64,000 nt of DNA from Lepidodermella squamata (Eukaryota; Gastrotricha): the NCBI GenBank assembly GCA_047495785.1, contig JBLDXI010000010.1, positions 496,001 through 560,000 on the forward strand, read 5' to 3'. Under the pieces are notes generated by a model. It ran no database searches and had not been told where the DNA came from. It was given only the letters and a program-made list of their open reading frames with translations. This document shows, one piece after another, positions 48,088-58,612 of this stretch; positions within the stretch are counted from its first letter, which is position 1, and each line of letters begins with the position of its first letter. Made by a program: the position numbers and the translations under genes.

Positions 48088-48598
48088 AAAACAGCTATTT
48101 CTGTTTGTTTGCCAAAATAAATATTCTAAGAAAAGCATTGACGCTTGTTTTTTTTCTCACGTGACAACATGAGACAATGCCCCGTGCTAACTGTATTAAA
48201 ACTCATTAACTCGACTTTGGTTAACACGAGTTTTCGGTGTTTTCCTACCACCTATACCCATGCTTTTTCATAAGATAAGGAAACAATTAAAGTTTCTTCA
48301 TTTAAAGTTTTCATTAAGTCTCCAATATGATATAGCATAGGCTTAAGCCTTTGTATATTTGTAACATCTAAATTGTGCGAAACCGTGAGGGTCCCTATGT
48401 ATCTTTACGTATCAATCGATTTCTATAATCTATAGTGCTGTCGATTGGGGCTCAGGTCGCGCGGCGCATTTGTTTTGGCCAAAAATGCGATGCGGAATGC
48501 GATCTGACATCAATCGGTAGCCCTAGATACAGCAATCGATTAATACATATTGATACATAGGAACCTTCACGGTTTTGACAACATTTCGCTGAAATATA
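48088..48598. other. Spacer containing a foldback element
   Basis: AATAAA at about 48116 probably ends ankyrin gene 2. Most of the remainder is the inverted-repeat element at 48380-48575. Confidence 0.55.
48380..48575. mobile_element. Foldback/MITE-like element
   Basis: About 196 bp bounded by terminal inverted repeats of about 43 bp at roughly 80% identity: it begins AAACCGTGAGGGTCCCTATG and ends in the complementary ...CTTCACGGTTT. The interior also folds (CGCATTT...AAAATGCG; CAGGTCGC...GCGATCTG). It has no coding capacity. No clear target-site duplication is visible. It ends 23 bases before the ankyrin gene 3 start codon. Confidence 0.75.
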
Positions 48599-49722
48599 AT
48601 GCCTAAATCCCCTATAGGACTTGTATTACTGGAATCTGAGCTACATACTTTCATCTCAATGCTGCTGTTCTTGTTTTCGACTGATTTAAGACCCGAAACT
48701 GAGCTATCCGAAGTGGAGGTAAGCAACATTGCTCTTCGAAAGATCTCCAATATGCTTTTCCTAAATAGGTTCCCGAAGACTTAGCTCACCTTTATCATGA
48801 ATTGGCCAAATCCGGAGCAACAGAGGAATTGGCTCATCTTCTAACAAAAATCTACGAAGCAAGTAAAAAACTCTGTCGGAAACTACTTCGCCACAAAGAC
48901 GGCTCGGATAATAACAGGACTGCTATTTTACAAGCTGCGTCTTCTGGAAATTTGTTAATGGTACAGCTGCTGGTAGAAAGGTACCATGCCAGGTTATCAG
49001 ATCAAGACAATCGAGGGTACACAGCCCTGCACCTCGCTACACTTCACGGCCACTTCGGGGTTGCAAAATACGTTCTACGGCACAGGCCGAAGATACTTTG
49101 TGTTTTGGACTGCATTCACGAATCAGCTATAAATATTGCTGCCAGTCGTGGGAAAGTGAAATTTCTTGAGCTGTTCCTGGAATCTCTTCCACGACGTTCT
49201 GGAATCTGCTTAGAAAATCGTGGGAAAAAAGGAAGAACTCCTCTACTTGCAGCAGCAGCGAATGGTCATTTATCAGCTGTTAAACTACTTGTGGACAATA
49301 ATGCCGATGTTTCAGCTGTTGACAGCTTGAAATACTGCTGCTTTGCACTTGCGTCCTGGCACGGCCATTTTGACATTTGTCAATATTTGCTAGGGAAAGG
49401 ATTGGTCTATAATGTGAATAAGCAGCACGGTGAGCAGGGAATGACGGCCTTGCATCTCGCAGCGCAAAATGGACACCTGCATGTCGTGTCAATGCTTCTC
49501 AGCTTCGGAGCAAATCTTTGCCTGAAAACGAAAGATAAACGAGCTTCACTTCCAATACATTTAGCAGCTGAGGCTGGTCATTTCCAAGTCGTCGAATTCC
49601 TGCTTGAAGTACGTAAAGACTTCTGTGAAGTTCCAAACGGAGAAGGAGATACCATTTTGAGATTAGCTGCTAAAAATGGGCATCCCGAAATCGTCGAGCT
49701 TGTGGTAGGAGGAAGCGATTAA
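48599..49722 (+). CDS. Ankyrin-repeat protein 3
   Basis: Two exons, 48599-48718 and 48769-49722 (50-bp intron, phase 0), 357 residues. Exon 1 encodes a 40-residue leader with a hydrophobic patch (FISMLLFLFS). Exon 2 opens VPEDLAHLYHELAKSGATEELAHLL, clearly paralogous to the same module of ankyrin protein 2, then about eight ankyrin repeats (TALHLATLHGHFGVAKYVL, RTPLLAAAANGHLSAVKLL, MTALHLAAQNGHLHVVSML). It ends right after a repeat at VVGGSD. The closest relative in the window is protein 2, from repeat spacing and the LCRKLLRHKD versus LARKLIRHQD block. The 5' UTR must overlap or abut the foldback element. Confidence 0.85.
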
Positions 49723-49875
49723 TCAGGAATAAAGCTGGCTATTTGATCAAACTTTCAATTTATTGCAGCGCAATGAAAAACTGGGCTGGCTAACTCTATT
49801 AGTTTTAGTCGCATGTCATCACTTATTACGAGAATAAAACGCGGGCAGGGTTGATGAAACCAGGTATGAAATCAA

Positions 49876-50930
49876 TCAGCAAACATTCACAAACGGCGAG
49901 CCGAAGCCGAAGAAGAAGTCGAGGTTGATCTGCGGATCTTTAATCGAACCGTCCGGGCAGCAGACTTTGGTGACTGAGTTGAAAGTAGTAGCGCCGCAGC
50001 AACCGGTCGCAACGCCATCCGGTCGGGACATTATCTTGTTCTGACAGCAAATTTGATCACGGGCGACAAACGCCTTTTCCCCGCAGCAACTCATTATTTG
50101 AGTGCCATTCCGAGGCTGATCTTTGTTGTTACAGCAAATGCTTTCGGTCGCGTTGATGATGTCCCCACCACAGCAAACCGTTTCTAGACCATACTCGCGT
50201 TCGAAGAGATTTCCATCGCAGCAGATGTGTTTCGCTTGTTCGTAAGTCTCCCCGCCACAGCAAGCGGTATAGGCAGTTGTTCTGTTGACAATATTCCCAT
50301 CACAGCACATCTTCGTCTCGAAGTCGAACGCCTTTTTCTTGCAGCAACTCCAGATTTTGCGAGTATCAGTGACTGGGGAGACAAGACCATCGCAGCAAAT
50401 CTCCTGCGACATATCGTACGGCTGGGTTTCGCAGCAACCGGTTATGAAGCCGAAGGTCGTTAAATTGCCAACTTGACCACCGCAACAGACCTGCCGTTGG
50501 GCGTCGAAAGCCCTAGACCCGCAGCAGGCCGGGCGCTGGGCTTCGCGCATAGCATCGACGATTTTGTTATCACAGCAGGTCTTGGTGGTGGCGTCGTAGG
50601 TTTTCGACCCGCAGCAGGCGGTGTTGAAGCCAAAATCCAAACCGCTCAATGTGTTGTTGCAACAGATCTGAGTGAGGGGGTCGAATTCATAGTACCCGCA
50701 GTAGGCAGAATATGGGCCTAGAATTGAAGTCCTTTCATACTTCAATACATTAAAAGTTTAAAAATGTTACTTTGAGCTCGCCTGATTTCACTATGTGGCA
50801 CGATGATGTATTGCCCTGTTACATAACTTGGAATTACTTGCGATAAATATAAATTTATGAATTTACCGTGTATGGTGTTCAATGTAACAAATAAGGCGAT
50901 AGACAACAGTGCAAGTTTCGCGGAAACCAT
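49876..50930 (-). CDS. Galaxin-like cysteine-rich secreted protein
   Basis: Two exons on the minus strand, 50930-50867 and 50717-49876 (149-bp intron, phase 1), 301 residues. The first exon encodes the signal peptide (MVSAKLALLSIALFVTL). The rest is about ten tandem units of 22-30 residues built on the pattern CCG-x(3-4)-Y/F-D/N-x(4)-I/V/T-CC-D/x-G/N, for example ACCGSKTYDATTKTCC and SCCKKKAFDFETKMCC. Such di-cysteine repeats define galaxins, first described from coral skeleton matrix and found in various invertebrates as extracellular or cuticle/shell matrix proteins. The exact role here is unknown. No other domain is present; it ends NVC. Confidence 0.85.
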
Positions 50931-51582
50931 TTTCACTATATTGAAAGACCTAGGCAGAAATCTGAAATTATGCCAGTTAATATTCTGTTGTGTTGGATGC
51001 CGGCATTCAAGTAATCTGTGGTTAAGGCTAAAGGCGGGCCGAGTTCATTGTCAGAGGCTACAAACAAAAAGAGAAAGGCGCACGTCAATACGCCTATTAA
51101 CGATCTGTCGAGACGGCGCCGCAGAACAACTTAACATCATGAATAATAGCTACTTGATCCAGGCACATACAAAAACGGGTGTAGAAAATTCAGGCGATAA
51201 AAGCTGCTGTAATATAGCTGCAAACATGATTCACGCGCAATTACATGGATTTCGTGACATATCATGTTGTATCGTACTACGACGGCGTTGTTTTGCCGTG
51301 CTGTGAGTAGTTTTTTTCATATGTCAACCATTTTTTGTGTGCATATGCGTAGTAGTCAGCGATGAGTGCTTGGCTAGTTTTGCCACGCTCTGAGGCCTTT
51401 TTGCGAACAGCCGACAAAAGCAATACCGGTTCTAGGAAAAAACTTGACTTTCTCAAATTCTCAAGTTTACTGAAAATTCTCGCCAAAAAACATTCAAATA
51501 TTTACAGAGCATTTAATCCATGAGGTAAATAGAGCAACATTTTTGATGTATAATAATTGAAAAACTAAACATTACAACATCG
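50931..51582. other. Spacer, nothing recognised
   Basis: Upstream of the galaxin-like gene and downstream of the next minus-strand gene. A 149-codon plus-strand frame overlapping it is antisense to the galaxin signal-peptide exon and is not called. Confidence 0.5.
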
Positions 51583-52794
51583 TCACACACGAACGAATCG
51601 AGGACCTATTACACTATAAGAGCTATCTGTTGAGTATCTTTCTACTTCTTCATAGTCCCGAAGAATTTCAGTGGAAGTGTCGCTCGGAGAGTCGCAAGAT
51701 ATCGAGAAATGCCACCCAGACCCCGCACTTATTCCAAGGCAATTCGGCTCAACATCGACCCGTAGCTCTTTTGAGAAGCCGCTGTAGACCATTGTCGGCA
51801 GGCGACTTCTTTCCCCGACGCAGCCGCTGTCAAAAATCGCCATGCCGTCATACCAAACTGTTATTCTGTCTCGAATTTTGTATGTGTCGTAGTTGAGTTT
51901 GAACGAGCCGGAGTTACTCGCAAGGCTGTACCGTCTTGTCACCGGGTTATTCGATCCAGACATTTGAAGGCCGTCGCAAGGCCGGCATGCAGTTTGAGAG
52001 CAAATTGTTCCATTCAGTGATCTCACGTGGCATTGCTGGCCGCAACTTAGATGTAACTTATTCGGTTTAGCATGACTCACCCCAGTCCGACCGTCGCTTA
52101 ATAACGAGTAAGCCTTCCAATGAAGAGGTCGGCATGGGTCGTTTGAGTCTCCGAAGTAGGAGCACAAGTCTTTCGGTAGACCTAGTCTGACTTGGTAAAT
52201 TCTAGCGCCGTCATCCAAGGCGCGTACCAATGATACCCCGGAAACAGGCTCCGGTGATCCTTCAATAGGGATAACTCGTAATTTTGACGCATCTCCGAAT
52301 CTAATGCCGATAGCCGTCACTCGTAAAATAGACCGCTTATTCCTTTTAGGCTTTGGAAAATTGGATGCTCTTGACATTGAGCTCGGCGGGATTTGGACGT
52401 AGAGATAGACTTGCCGCCCTTCTTCCGCTACGAAGCTTGATGTATCTAGATTGATGCCAGCTTCGTTGAGTGCTATTTGATCGACCTCACGAGGTTCAAA
52501 CTCTTTTGAGCCAGATTTAAGGATTTTCACTGGTATCGAATAAGTTCCAGTTGGGTATTTCGTTTGATCAGCAAGGAGCTCGTCCGAACCTCGGTGTGCC
52601 GTTTTCAACGGCTCTGTTGTTGATTGGAAATTTGATTCTGTCAGAAATTCAGCATCGGAAGATCTAGATATCATGGCATTAGCTCGGCCAGAGCCGTAGT
52701 TTTTGTTGTACATATAAAGCAGCATGACAACGCCGATGACGATCAAAAGAGCAGCAACAACCATGGCCACTCCAATGACCACGGCGCGCTTCAT
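51583..52794 (-). CDS. Type II membrane protein, extracellular beta domain
   Basis: Single exon, 403 residues. There is one N-terminal membrane helix (VVIGVAMVVAALLIVIGVVM, about residues 4-28) after only three residues, so the bulk is extracellular. A basic site KPKRNKRS near residue 154 could be cut by a furin-like protease. Cysteines cluster around residues 250-300 (SCGQQC, CSQTACRPC). The last 110 residues form a module with DTYKIRDRITVWYDGMAIFD, SGCVGE, and PNCLGISAGSGWHFSISC, a pattern I have seen in secreted bacterial and animal beta-sandwich domains but cannot name with certainty. No enzymatic motif. The next gene upstream on this strand is the GH19-VWA fusion. Confidence 0.75.
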   Translation of the reverse strand: MKRAVVIGVAMVVAALLIVIGVVMLLYMYNKNYGSGRANAMISRSSDAEFLTESNFQSTTEPLKTAHRGSDELLADQTKYPTGTYSIPVKILKSGSKEFEPREVDQIALNEAGINLDTSSFVAEEGRQVYLYVQIPPSSMSRASNFPKPKRNKRSILRVTAIGIRFGDASKLRVIPIEGSPEPVSGVSLVRALDDGARIYQVRLGLPKDLCSYFGDSNDPCRPLHWKAYSLLSDGRTGVSHAKPNKLHLSCGQQCHVRSLNGTICSQTACRPCDGLQMSGSNNPVTRRYSLASNSGSFKLNYDTYKIRDRITVWYDGMAIFDSGCVGERSRLPTMVYSGFSKELRVDVEPNCLGISAGSGWHFSISCDSPSDTSTEILRDYEEVERYSTDSSYSVIGPRFVRV

Positions 52795-53850
52795 TTGCAG
52801 CGATCAATTTCAAGTTGCGTAAATTGTCCTATATAAAAAAGGATAGTGACGATTTTAACGCGCGAAGTGTCATTACTGCCAAGTATCAGTCATAATTAAT
52901 TCACGTGAAAACAAGTGCCCTAGGATGAATAAACACACCAAAGGCGTAAAAACCGCGGCTAAATGCTACCGGGCTACTATTAGAGTAATAAAATTTCTTA
53001 AATAGGGCGCGGCCTCGATGCGTTTTGCGCACGCGCACAAAAAAGCTGATCGATTGTGAAAACATATTATGAATAGCGGCTACGCGCCGTTTCGCGCCGC
53101 TTTTTGAGTATACAACAACCGCGAGCGCCGTTTCGCAGTTTTTTATATACCATATAAGTGGTTATTCGAGCAATATTTGGTTTTTGTAGCTTGTCTTCCT
53201 ATAAATCTTGAGTAACCTACTTGAAAATTGTTCAAATATGACTTTTCAAACAATTTTACATATTTGGAGACATGCACATATTGATTTTAGCTACATTCTT
53301 GTGTTAAGTACGTTAGAAAAAAACTAATTCAATGATGCCTCTTTCTTGCGTTGCTGGAATCTCGTATAGCAGTTATATACTTACTTTAAGCTAATAGTAC
53401 ATGATTTTCAGTTGTTTGGTTTTTTTCTCATCCACATGTTGAGTCAGTCGATCAATTGATTTGATATTCAATCATGCTTGTTTTACATAATATAACTGGT
53501 GATTTTTGGGTAGCGTAGTAGTAGTATCGAAAATGCGCGGCGCGTGTATGTAACATAGCAGTAAGCCAACGCAGAAGTCCGCAAAACTCTCGACTGGCCG
53601 GCCGGGTGTATTAAATCAATCAACTTGTGGCTAGTAAAATGTAAATGAGACCGCCTTATCGCCGTTGTTGCGAAAAGCGCGCATATATACAGAAAAAACA
53701 CGAGAAAACCATAAAAGAGCAGTTTGTATTTTAGAACAGTATCCTTAAAGAGTAGTAACATTACTTCCTACTACGTGTTACAGATGAAATAAAAATTCGA
53801 ACCATTGAAAAATTAATGCAAAACTTGATGTTAATGGAATTTCAAGGTCA
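52795..53850. other. Spacer, nothing recognised
   Basis: Presumed promoter of the type II membrane protein on the left side. GC-rich patch at 53084-53130 with repeated CGCCGTTTCGC. No gene seen. Confidence 0.5.
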
Positions 53851-56244
53851 TTATGGCCTTCGTCTTGGAGTTGTCGTTGATTGAGGAGAATTTGCCGTAG
53901 GTCTGACGCAAGTCGAGCTCCGCGTTTGTGAATTGATGGGCGCAGGTCTCGGGTTCACCAAGGTAACGCGAACAGAAGGCAATAACGTCGATCGGCTGAG
54001 ATAGGGCAAGGTCTTAAATGCCATATTTCTATCGCGATATCGTGGCAACTGCCCAGCCGAGCCCTCAGGCCCGTTTCCGCTGATTTCTATCGAATGCTCG
54101 CCCGTGAAGTTAAGCTGGACTATTGCCGTATAGATTCCGTCACAGGGTCCAACATCACCGGCCAATCCGTCGTCAAATAATTGAAATTTCGTTGTTACGC
54201 TTCCTGAAATCGACTCAACTGTCGCCCAGGCTTTGGCATCCAAAATTGGTCGATCGATCGCAGCAAGTTTAGCTTCGATCTTGATACGGCTTGTATCGTT
54301 TTTAACTGGTAGAGAAACTGTTCCTGTCAACTCCACTGGTAGATTTGGATTGGTGGCAGCGGAAATTGATGTTTGAATAGCTACATCCCTGGTCGATGTC
54401 GACCTAACCGTTATATTCCACCTTCCGACCTGAATATCAAAGCTATGAGAATGAAAACCTCACAAGATGAGAGTTTGAACTCACCGAGCCAGGAATGAAG
54501 GAGCAAGTAAGAATCTGTTGAGCTTTGTTGTTGGTACAGTTACCGCGAATACTCGTCTGCGGATCGTAGGACACCGTTGTTCCTGACTCATCATCTTCAT
54601 CTTCGGCCTGTCTTCGCCGTCTCGTTCGTCCGTTACTAACCTTTTCGTAGGTTCCAGAAACATCGCCAGCGGAGCTATCGTATTCTACTGAAGCCGTGAC
54701 TCGAGCATCAACATCCATACCTTCGTCCACAGAAACGGGTATTGTGGCTGGCTTCCCAGCTGGGATGGTAGCCTTGGATCCTCCTTTAGGCCTAGCTTTC
54801 GACGCATAGGCACACTCCAGCCTGCTAGAAATCGTATTGAAGATGGTAGTCATAGAACCGCCACTTAGGGAGAAGGCTAAACCACCGGTTTCGTCGGCAA
54901 AAGTCCTGAGGGCAGGGTCTGCACTCACCCCCAAAGCGATAGTGACCACTGTAACCTTTGCAGCCTTAACTTGGGGCAAGCAGCGGCCAATCCAAGGCGG
55001 TGTGCTATCCTCCCCATCAGTTAGCAACACCATCACATCTTGATCGCAATTCCCAGTCGTGCCAGTCGATAGAACTTGCAAGCCACTGAGAACCCCGGAG
55101 CAAATATTTGTACCTCCGTCTGCTGCTAGGCTCTGTATTGCTGATGTCAAAACATTTTTTTCAGGGCTATCTCTAACGAATTTATCAGCGCTGTTTAGAA
55201 TGGTGGTTCTTGACTTCAACACACTTGCTACTGAGTTGAAGGTAACAATTCCGACCTCAGCGCCTCTGTTCAAGTTAGCAATGAATTCGCTGGCTGCAGA
55301 TTTCATGTTACCGAGCTTCCCAGCCTCGCGCATACTCCCAGACGTGTCCAAAACCAAAACATACCGTCTTGAGCTGCAAAATGGCCCTTCTGTACTGAAT
55401 TTACTTCCGCTGAATGGCGTAAAGCATGGCGGGTCGACAATTCCAAGAGCTGTTAGAGTTTTCTGGTAAACACGGTATCTTTCATCAGCTTCCTCCCTCG
55501 GCTGTTGGCTATTGATTGCATGAGATACTCTACCCAAATCATCGCCACACAGTTCAGGCTGAACTCTTGATTTCCAGTAATAATGAGACGATCTCGCAGC
55601 AGCTGTAGCGTCTGTCGACAGCAGTTCTAGATTGTCCAAAAGTGTCGTGTCTCCATACAATTTCGTCGACACTTCTTCATAGTTCTCTTGCCACGTAATT
55701 TGCAAAAATCCACGCCCTATGTATGGCCAATAGCAGTCGCAGTTGTTACACACAGGTAGCTTTGAAGGGAAGTCATTTTGGCATTGCTGTATCTTGGCTG
55801 GGTTGCCTTTGTATTGCTTCACGCAGAGGTCTCCACATCCTTCGGACATTTTGCGTTTCGCTGGATTCTGCCCAGCTACTACACCAGGGCATTTGGTTCT
55901 GTAATTGCAGCCCTCTTTCAGGTCGTTGAAGCCTCGAGTTTCGTGGATGGCTTCAGCTAGAAACATTGCCAATTCCTTTCGCCGAGTGATTCCTGATTCG
56001 GAAATGTGGGCCATGATGGCTGAGAAGTATTCATCTATTTGCTGCGGCGGGGTGAAGCCACTCGAGGTTATTGCAGCTTTCAGCTGATCAATCGTAACTT
56101 GTGACGCTGAAAAGCAAACATTTGTTTTGATGCATTTGAAAACACCACTGACAATTTACCCAGTTCGCAGTCAGCTCCGATCGCATACTGGCTGTAGTTA
56201 ATCAAAACAAATGGGAAAATTAGCGTTAAGGTGGGCAAGATCAT
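53851..56244 (-). CDS. Secreted GH19 chitinase-like/VWA fusion, CLCA-like
   Basis: Three exons on the minus strand: 56244-56160, 56106-54485, 54429-53851; phases close to 761 residues. Signal peptide in exon 1 (MILPTLTLIFPFVLINYS). Residues about 30-230 form a glycoside-hydrolase-19-like domain: MFLAEAIHETRGF carries the expected catalytic Glu in HET, followed by cysteine-rich sequence and IGRGFLQITWQENY, matching the GRG-x-(I/L)QL/IT signature. Residues about 260-430 form a von Willebrand A domain with an intact MIDAS (DTSGSMREA; a GTNI loop; LLTDGED). After it comes a beta-rich region with an RTRRRRQ site (possible cleavage) and a C-terminal segment with LFDDGLAGD and CDGIYTA, as in CLCA proteins. 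GH19 enzymes hydrolyse chitin or peptidoglycan; CLCA proteins are secreted metal-dependent adhesion/protease factors. The joint architecture is unusual. The last about 30 codons also have an open alternative frame. Confidence 0.82.
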
Positions 56245-56771
56245 ATTCAATTGCCAAGTTATGCCCGCTGAAACGTCAAAACCCTCTTATATTTCAAAAA
56301 TATCGTGTGTTTGACTAATTCAAGTGAAAATCGTGACGACCTTAGACAACATTGAACATTTATACAGTGAGCATCACGTAAAAAGGTGAAAAACGTAATA
56401 AGATTATTCTTTTTTCCAGTAATACCAGTTTAAGATTAGGTAAAATCCAAAAATTGCTTCCTCTTTCAAAGAAAAGCTTAGGAAGTGACGTAGGAAATAA
56501 AGGATGAGTGAAACAATTAAAGGGGATGAAGGATGAAGGGATGCAGGAGGCAGTCGAGGCAGTCGACGAGGATAGCCAGCTTGGTATGTTGGCAGAATAT
56601 ATTCTGCGTGTAAGCCAGCCCAGATGGTTCAATCGGATCGACCTCTCGATTCATCAAATAAGTCGCCTGTGGTATAGTTATAATATTTCTTATTTATTCA
56701 TCACATCTCATCTCAAAATAGCTCCTGTGAAAGAACAGACGAAAAGTATTACAACAGTTTTTAATCCACAA
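56245..56771. other. Spacer, nothing recognised
   Basis: Promoter side of the GH19-VWA gene and 3' side of the UGT. No gene called. Confidence 0.5.
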
Positions 56772-58454
56772 TCAATCAGTTTTCGATTTCGATTTTCGAA
56801 GTCTGCGAATTACTGCAATAATAGTGGCTAGACCCGTTAACACAGCGGCGTACAAGTCCAGATCGTGCAGCCTGTAAAACGGGGCTTCATGTTCAAACAT
56901 TCGCAGGTGCTCTGACCCGATTGTCATTTCCATTTCAATGATGTCTACAGCTGATTCTAATCGTTGAGCATTGAAATATAAAGATGCGCCGATTTTCAAC
57001 ATGTTTCGCATCAGCTCTGGTTCCTTCTGCAGGTACCGCGAAAGCAAAGAACGAGATTTACTGCAAGCCTCTTCTTTGGCGTCCGCTGATTCCTTGCTTA
57101 TTGATAGACCAACTCCGAGCTCGATCACCCGCTCGGCATACAATGGCTGATCAATAGCGATTGGGTTAACTAGAATCGGTTTGTTGGCTAGGAAGGCTTC
57201 GAACAAACTTTCCGTGCCACCATGACTGACAAACAAATGAACAGCCGGGTGATTCAGAACCTTGATCTGAGCGACACGTTTCTCCATTCGAAAATTAGGA
57301 TGAAGTTCTGGGTTCTTTAGCATCGCCTCAGGAACTGTTGCGGTGAGATTCGCGCCACCGTAAGACCACAAAATGTTGACGCGAGTACCTTCAGACGTAA
57401 GGCAATTAAGGCCTTCAAGTAGAGCTGTAATTCTCGAGTCAGGTGGGAGGAGGCCAGAACCGAACGCGATGTAAATCACACTTTCTTGCCTGGCATGAGC
57501 TCGATCAAGCCACTTCTGCAGTTCAGGGTTCATTTCAAAGATATCAGGCTCGACGACAGTGCCCAGCACATGCACGAATGGTGAAAGTGGTCGAGAGTAT
57601 TCCCAGCCAAAGAAATTGTGGACGAAGTAGTGAGTATTCCGCTGCGGTTGTAGAACATGGTAGACTTGATCAAGACCTAGCTTTTCCTTGAGCTGCTTAA
57701 TCTCAATGAAATAAGGGATAAAGCTGTAGATTATTTTAGGCATCGTGATGAATTTGGCGCGGAGTCTTCCGAAAAAACTCAGTTCGTCAAGCTTCGAAGG
57801 CGCGAAGGGTGTTGGTAAGTAGCCAACAGCGTCCGGACAATTTGGTACTTGTATGCTAGCCGCGATGACAACTTTAGGTATCCCCAATTTTTCCGCGAGA
57901 TTAGGGCACGAGAAGCTCATCCAGTCGCAAATGAGTATGTCAGGCCGGTCTTCATCGACAGTATCCTTCAGGCTGTGATAAGCACCTTCGAAAAACAGCT
58001 GGGAGAACTTCATGAATATCTTGCTCAGGCCAACATGAGGCTCCATCAGTGAGGTTTCTCTTCCGATTTCAACAACGAATTCGCTGGATTTCGCCTGGGG
58101 AATGGTACCGTTTGAAAGATATTCGATTGTGCCATTCAATTGGTAGAATTTGCCGAATTGGCCAGGTTTATACCATTTTCCAGCTTGTAACTCGAGGAGA
58201 CTAGCAATTGCAGTGCGATGGCCACGCTTCATAAGAGCTTCAGAGAGTAATATCATAGGTTTCAAATGCGACCTTGTACCCATATCCATCACAAATAAGG
58301 CGTAGCTTGGCCGTGAAATCAACTTGACAAGGTCGGGGGACATGTTAGCCCTAATTTTATCCAGTTTCTTCGATTTGTAGCCTTCGACAGAGCCATCGAT
58401 CTGCTCAATGAACAGCAATAGAAAGATGCTTGAAAACTCGAAATAAATTCTCAT
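56772..58454 (-). CDS. UDP-glycosyltransferase (UGT family)
   Basis: Single exon, 560 residues. Signal peptide (FEFSSIFLLLFIEQIDG), an acceptor-binding N-terminal half with DILICDWMSFSCPNLAEKLG, and the donor-binding half with the UGT signature region: HLFVSHGGTESLFEAFLANKP followed by DQPLYAERVIELGVG. GSGLLPPDS precedes it at the usual distance. A C-terminal membrane helix (YAAVLTGLATIIAVI) and a short basic tail KSKSKTD (cytosolic, dilysine-like) place it in the endoplasmic reticulum membrane with a lumenal active site, as for other animal UGTs. It presumably conjugates sugar to small lipophilic compounds; the substrate is unknown. The canonical FxTHGG is FVSHGG here. Length is a little above the typical 520-530. 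Confidence 0.92.
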   Translation of the reverse strand: MRIYFEFSSIFLLLFIEQIDGSVEGYKSKKLDKIRANMSPDLVKLISRPSYALFVMDMGTRSHLKPMILLSEALMKRGHRTAIASLLELQAGKWYKPGQFGKFYQLNGTIEYLSNGTIPQAKSSEFVVEIGRETSLMEPHVGLSKIFMKFSQLFFEGAYHSLKDTVDEDRPDILICDWMSFSCPNLAEKLGIPKVVIAASIQVPNCPDAVGYLPTPFAPSKLDELSFFGRLRAKFITMPKIIYSFIPYFIEIKQLKEKLGLDQVYHVLQPQRNTHYFVHNFFGWEYSRPLSPFVHVLGTVVEPDIFEMNPELQKWLDRAHARQESVIYIAFGSGLLPPDSRITALLEGLNCLTSEGTRVNILWSYGGANLTATVPEAMLKNPELHPNFRMEKRVAQIKVLNHPAVHLFVSHGGTESLFEAFLANKPILVNPIAIDQPLYAERVIELGVGLSISKESADAKEEACSKSRSLLSRYLQKEPELMRNMLKIGASLYFNAQRLESAVDIIEMEMTIGSEHLRMFEHEAPFYRLHDLDLYAAVLTGLATIIAVIRRLRKSKSKTD

Positions 58455-58491
58455 TTTAACCTAGAAAAACGTTGTTGATAGAGATAATGGC

Positions 58492-58612
58492 GGTGTGATC
58501 AAAGCTAGCTGCTAGATAACTATTAGGAGTTAACTATCAACTTTTGTATCCGAGAGATAGCCTAACTACTAGTTAGCTAACAGTTAGCTTCGGTTTATCT
58601 TTCGATCACACC
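58492..58612. mobile_element. Foldback/MITE-like element
   Basis: About 121 bp beginning GGTGTGATC and ending GATCACACC. Each arm continues with imperfect complementarity rich in GCTAG/TTAGC (AAGCTAGCTGCTAG against its complement CTAACAGTTAGCTT), so most of the element folds back on itself. Non-coding; no target-site duplication evident. It lies 38 bp upstream of the UGT start codon on the minus strand, that is, in its promoter. Confidence 0.7.

Noticed and set aside
50857-51306. 149-codon plus-strand frame
   Set aside because: Begins antisense to the galaxin signal-peptide exon and has no conserved motif.
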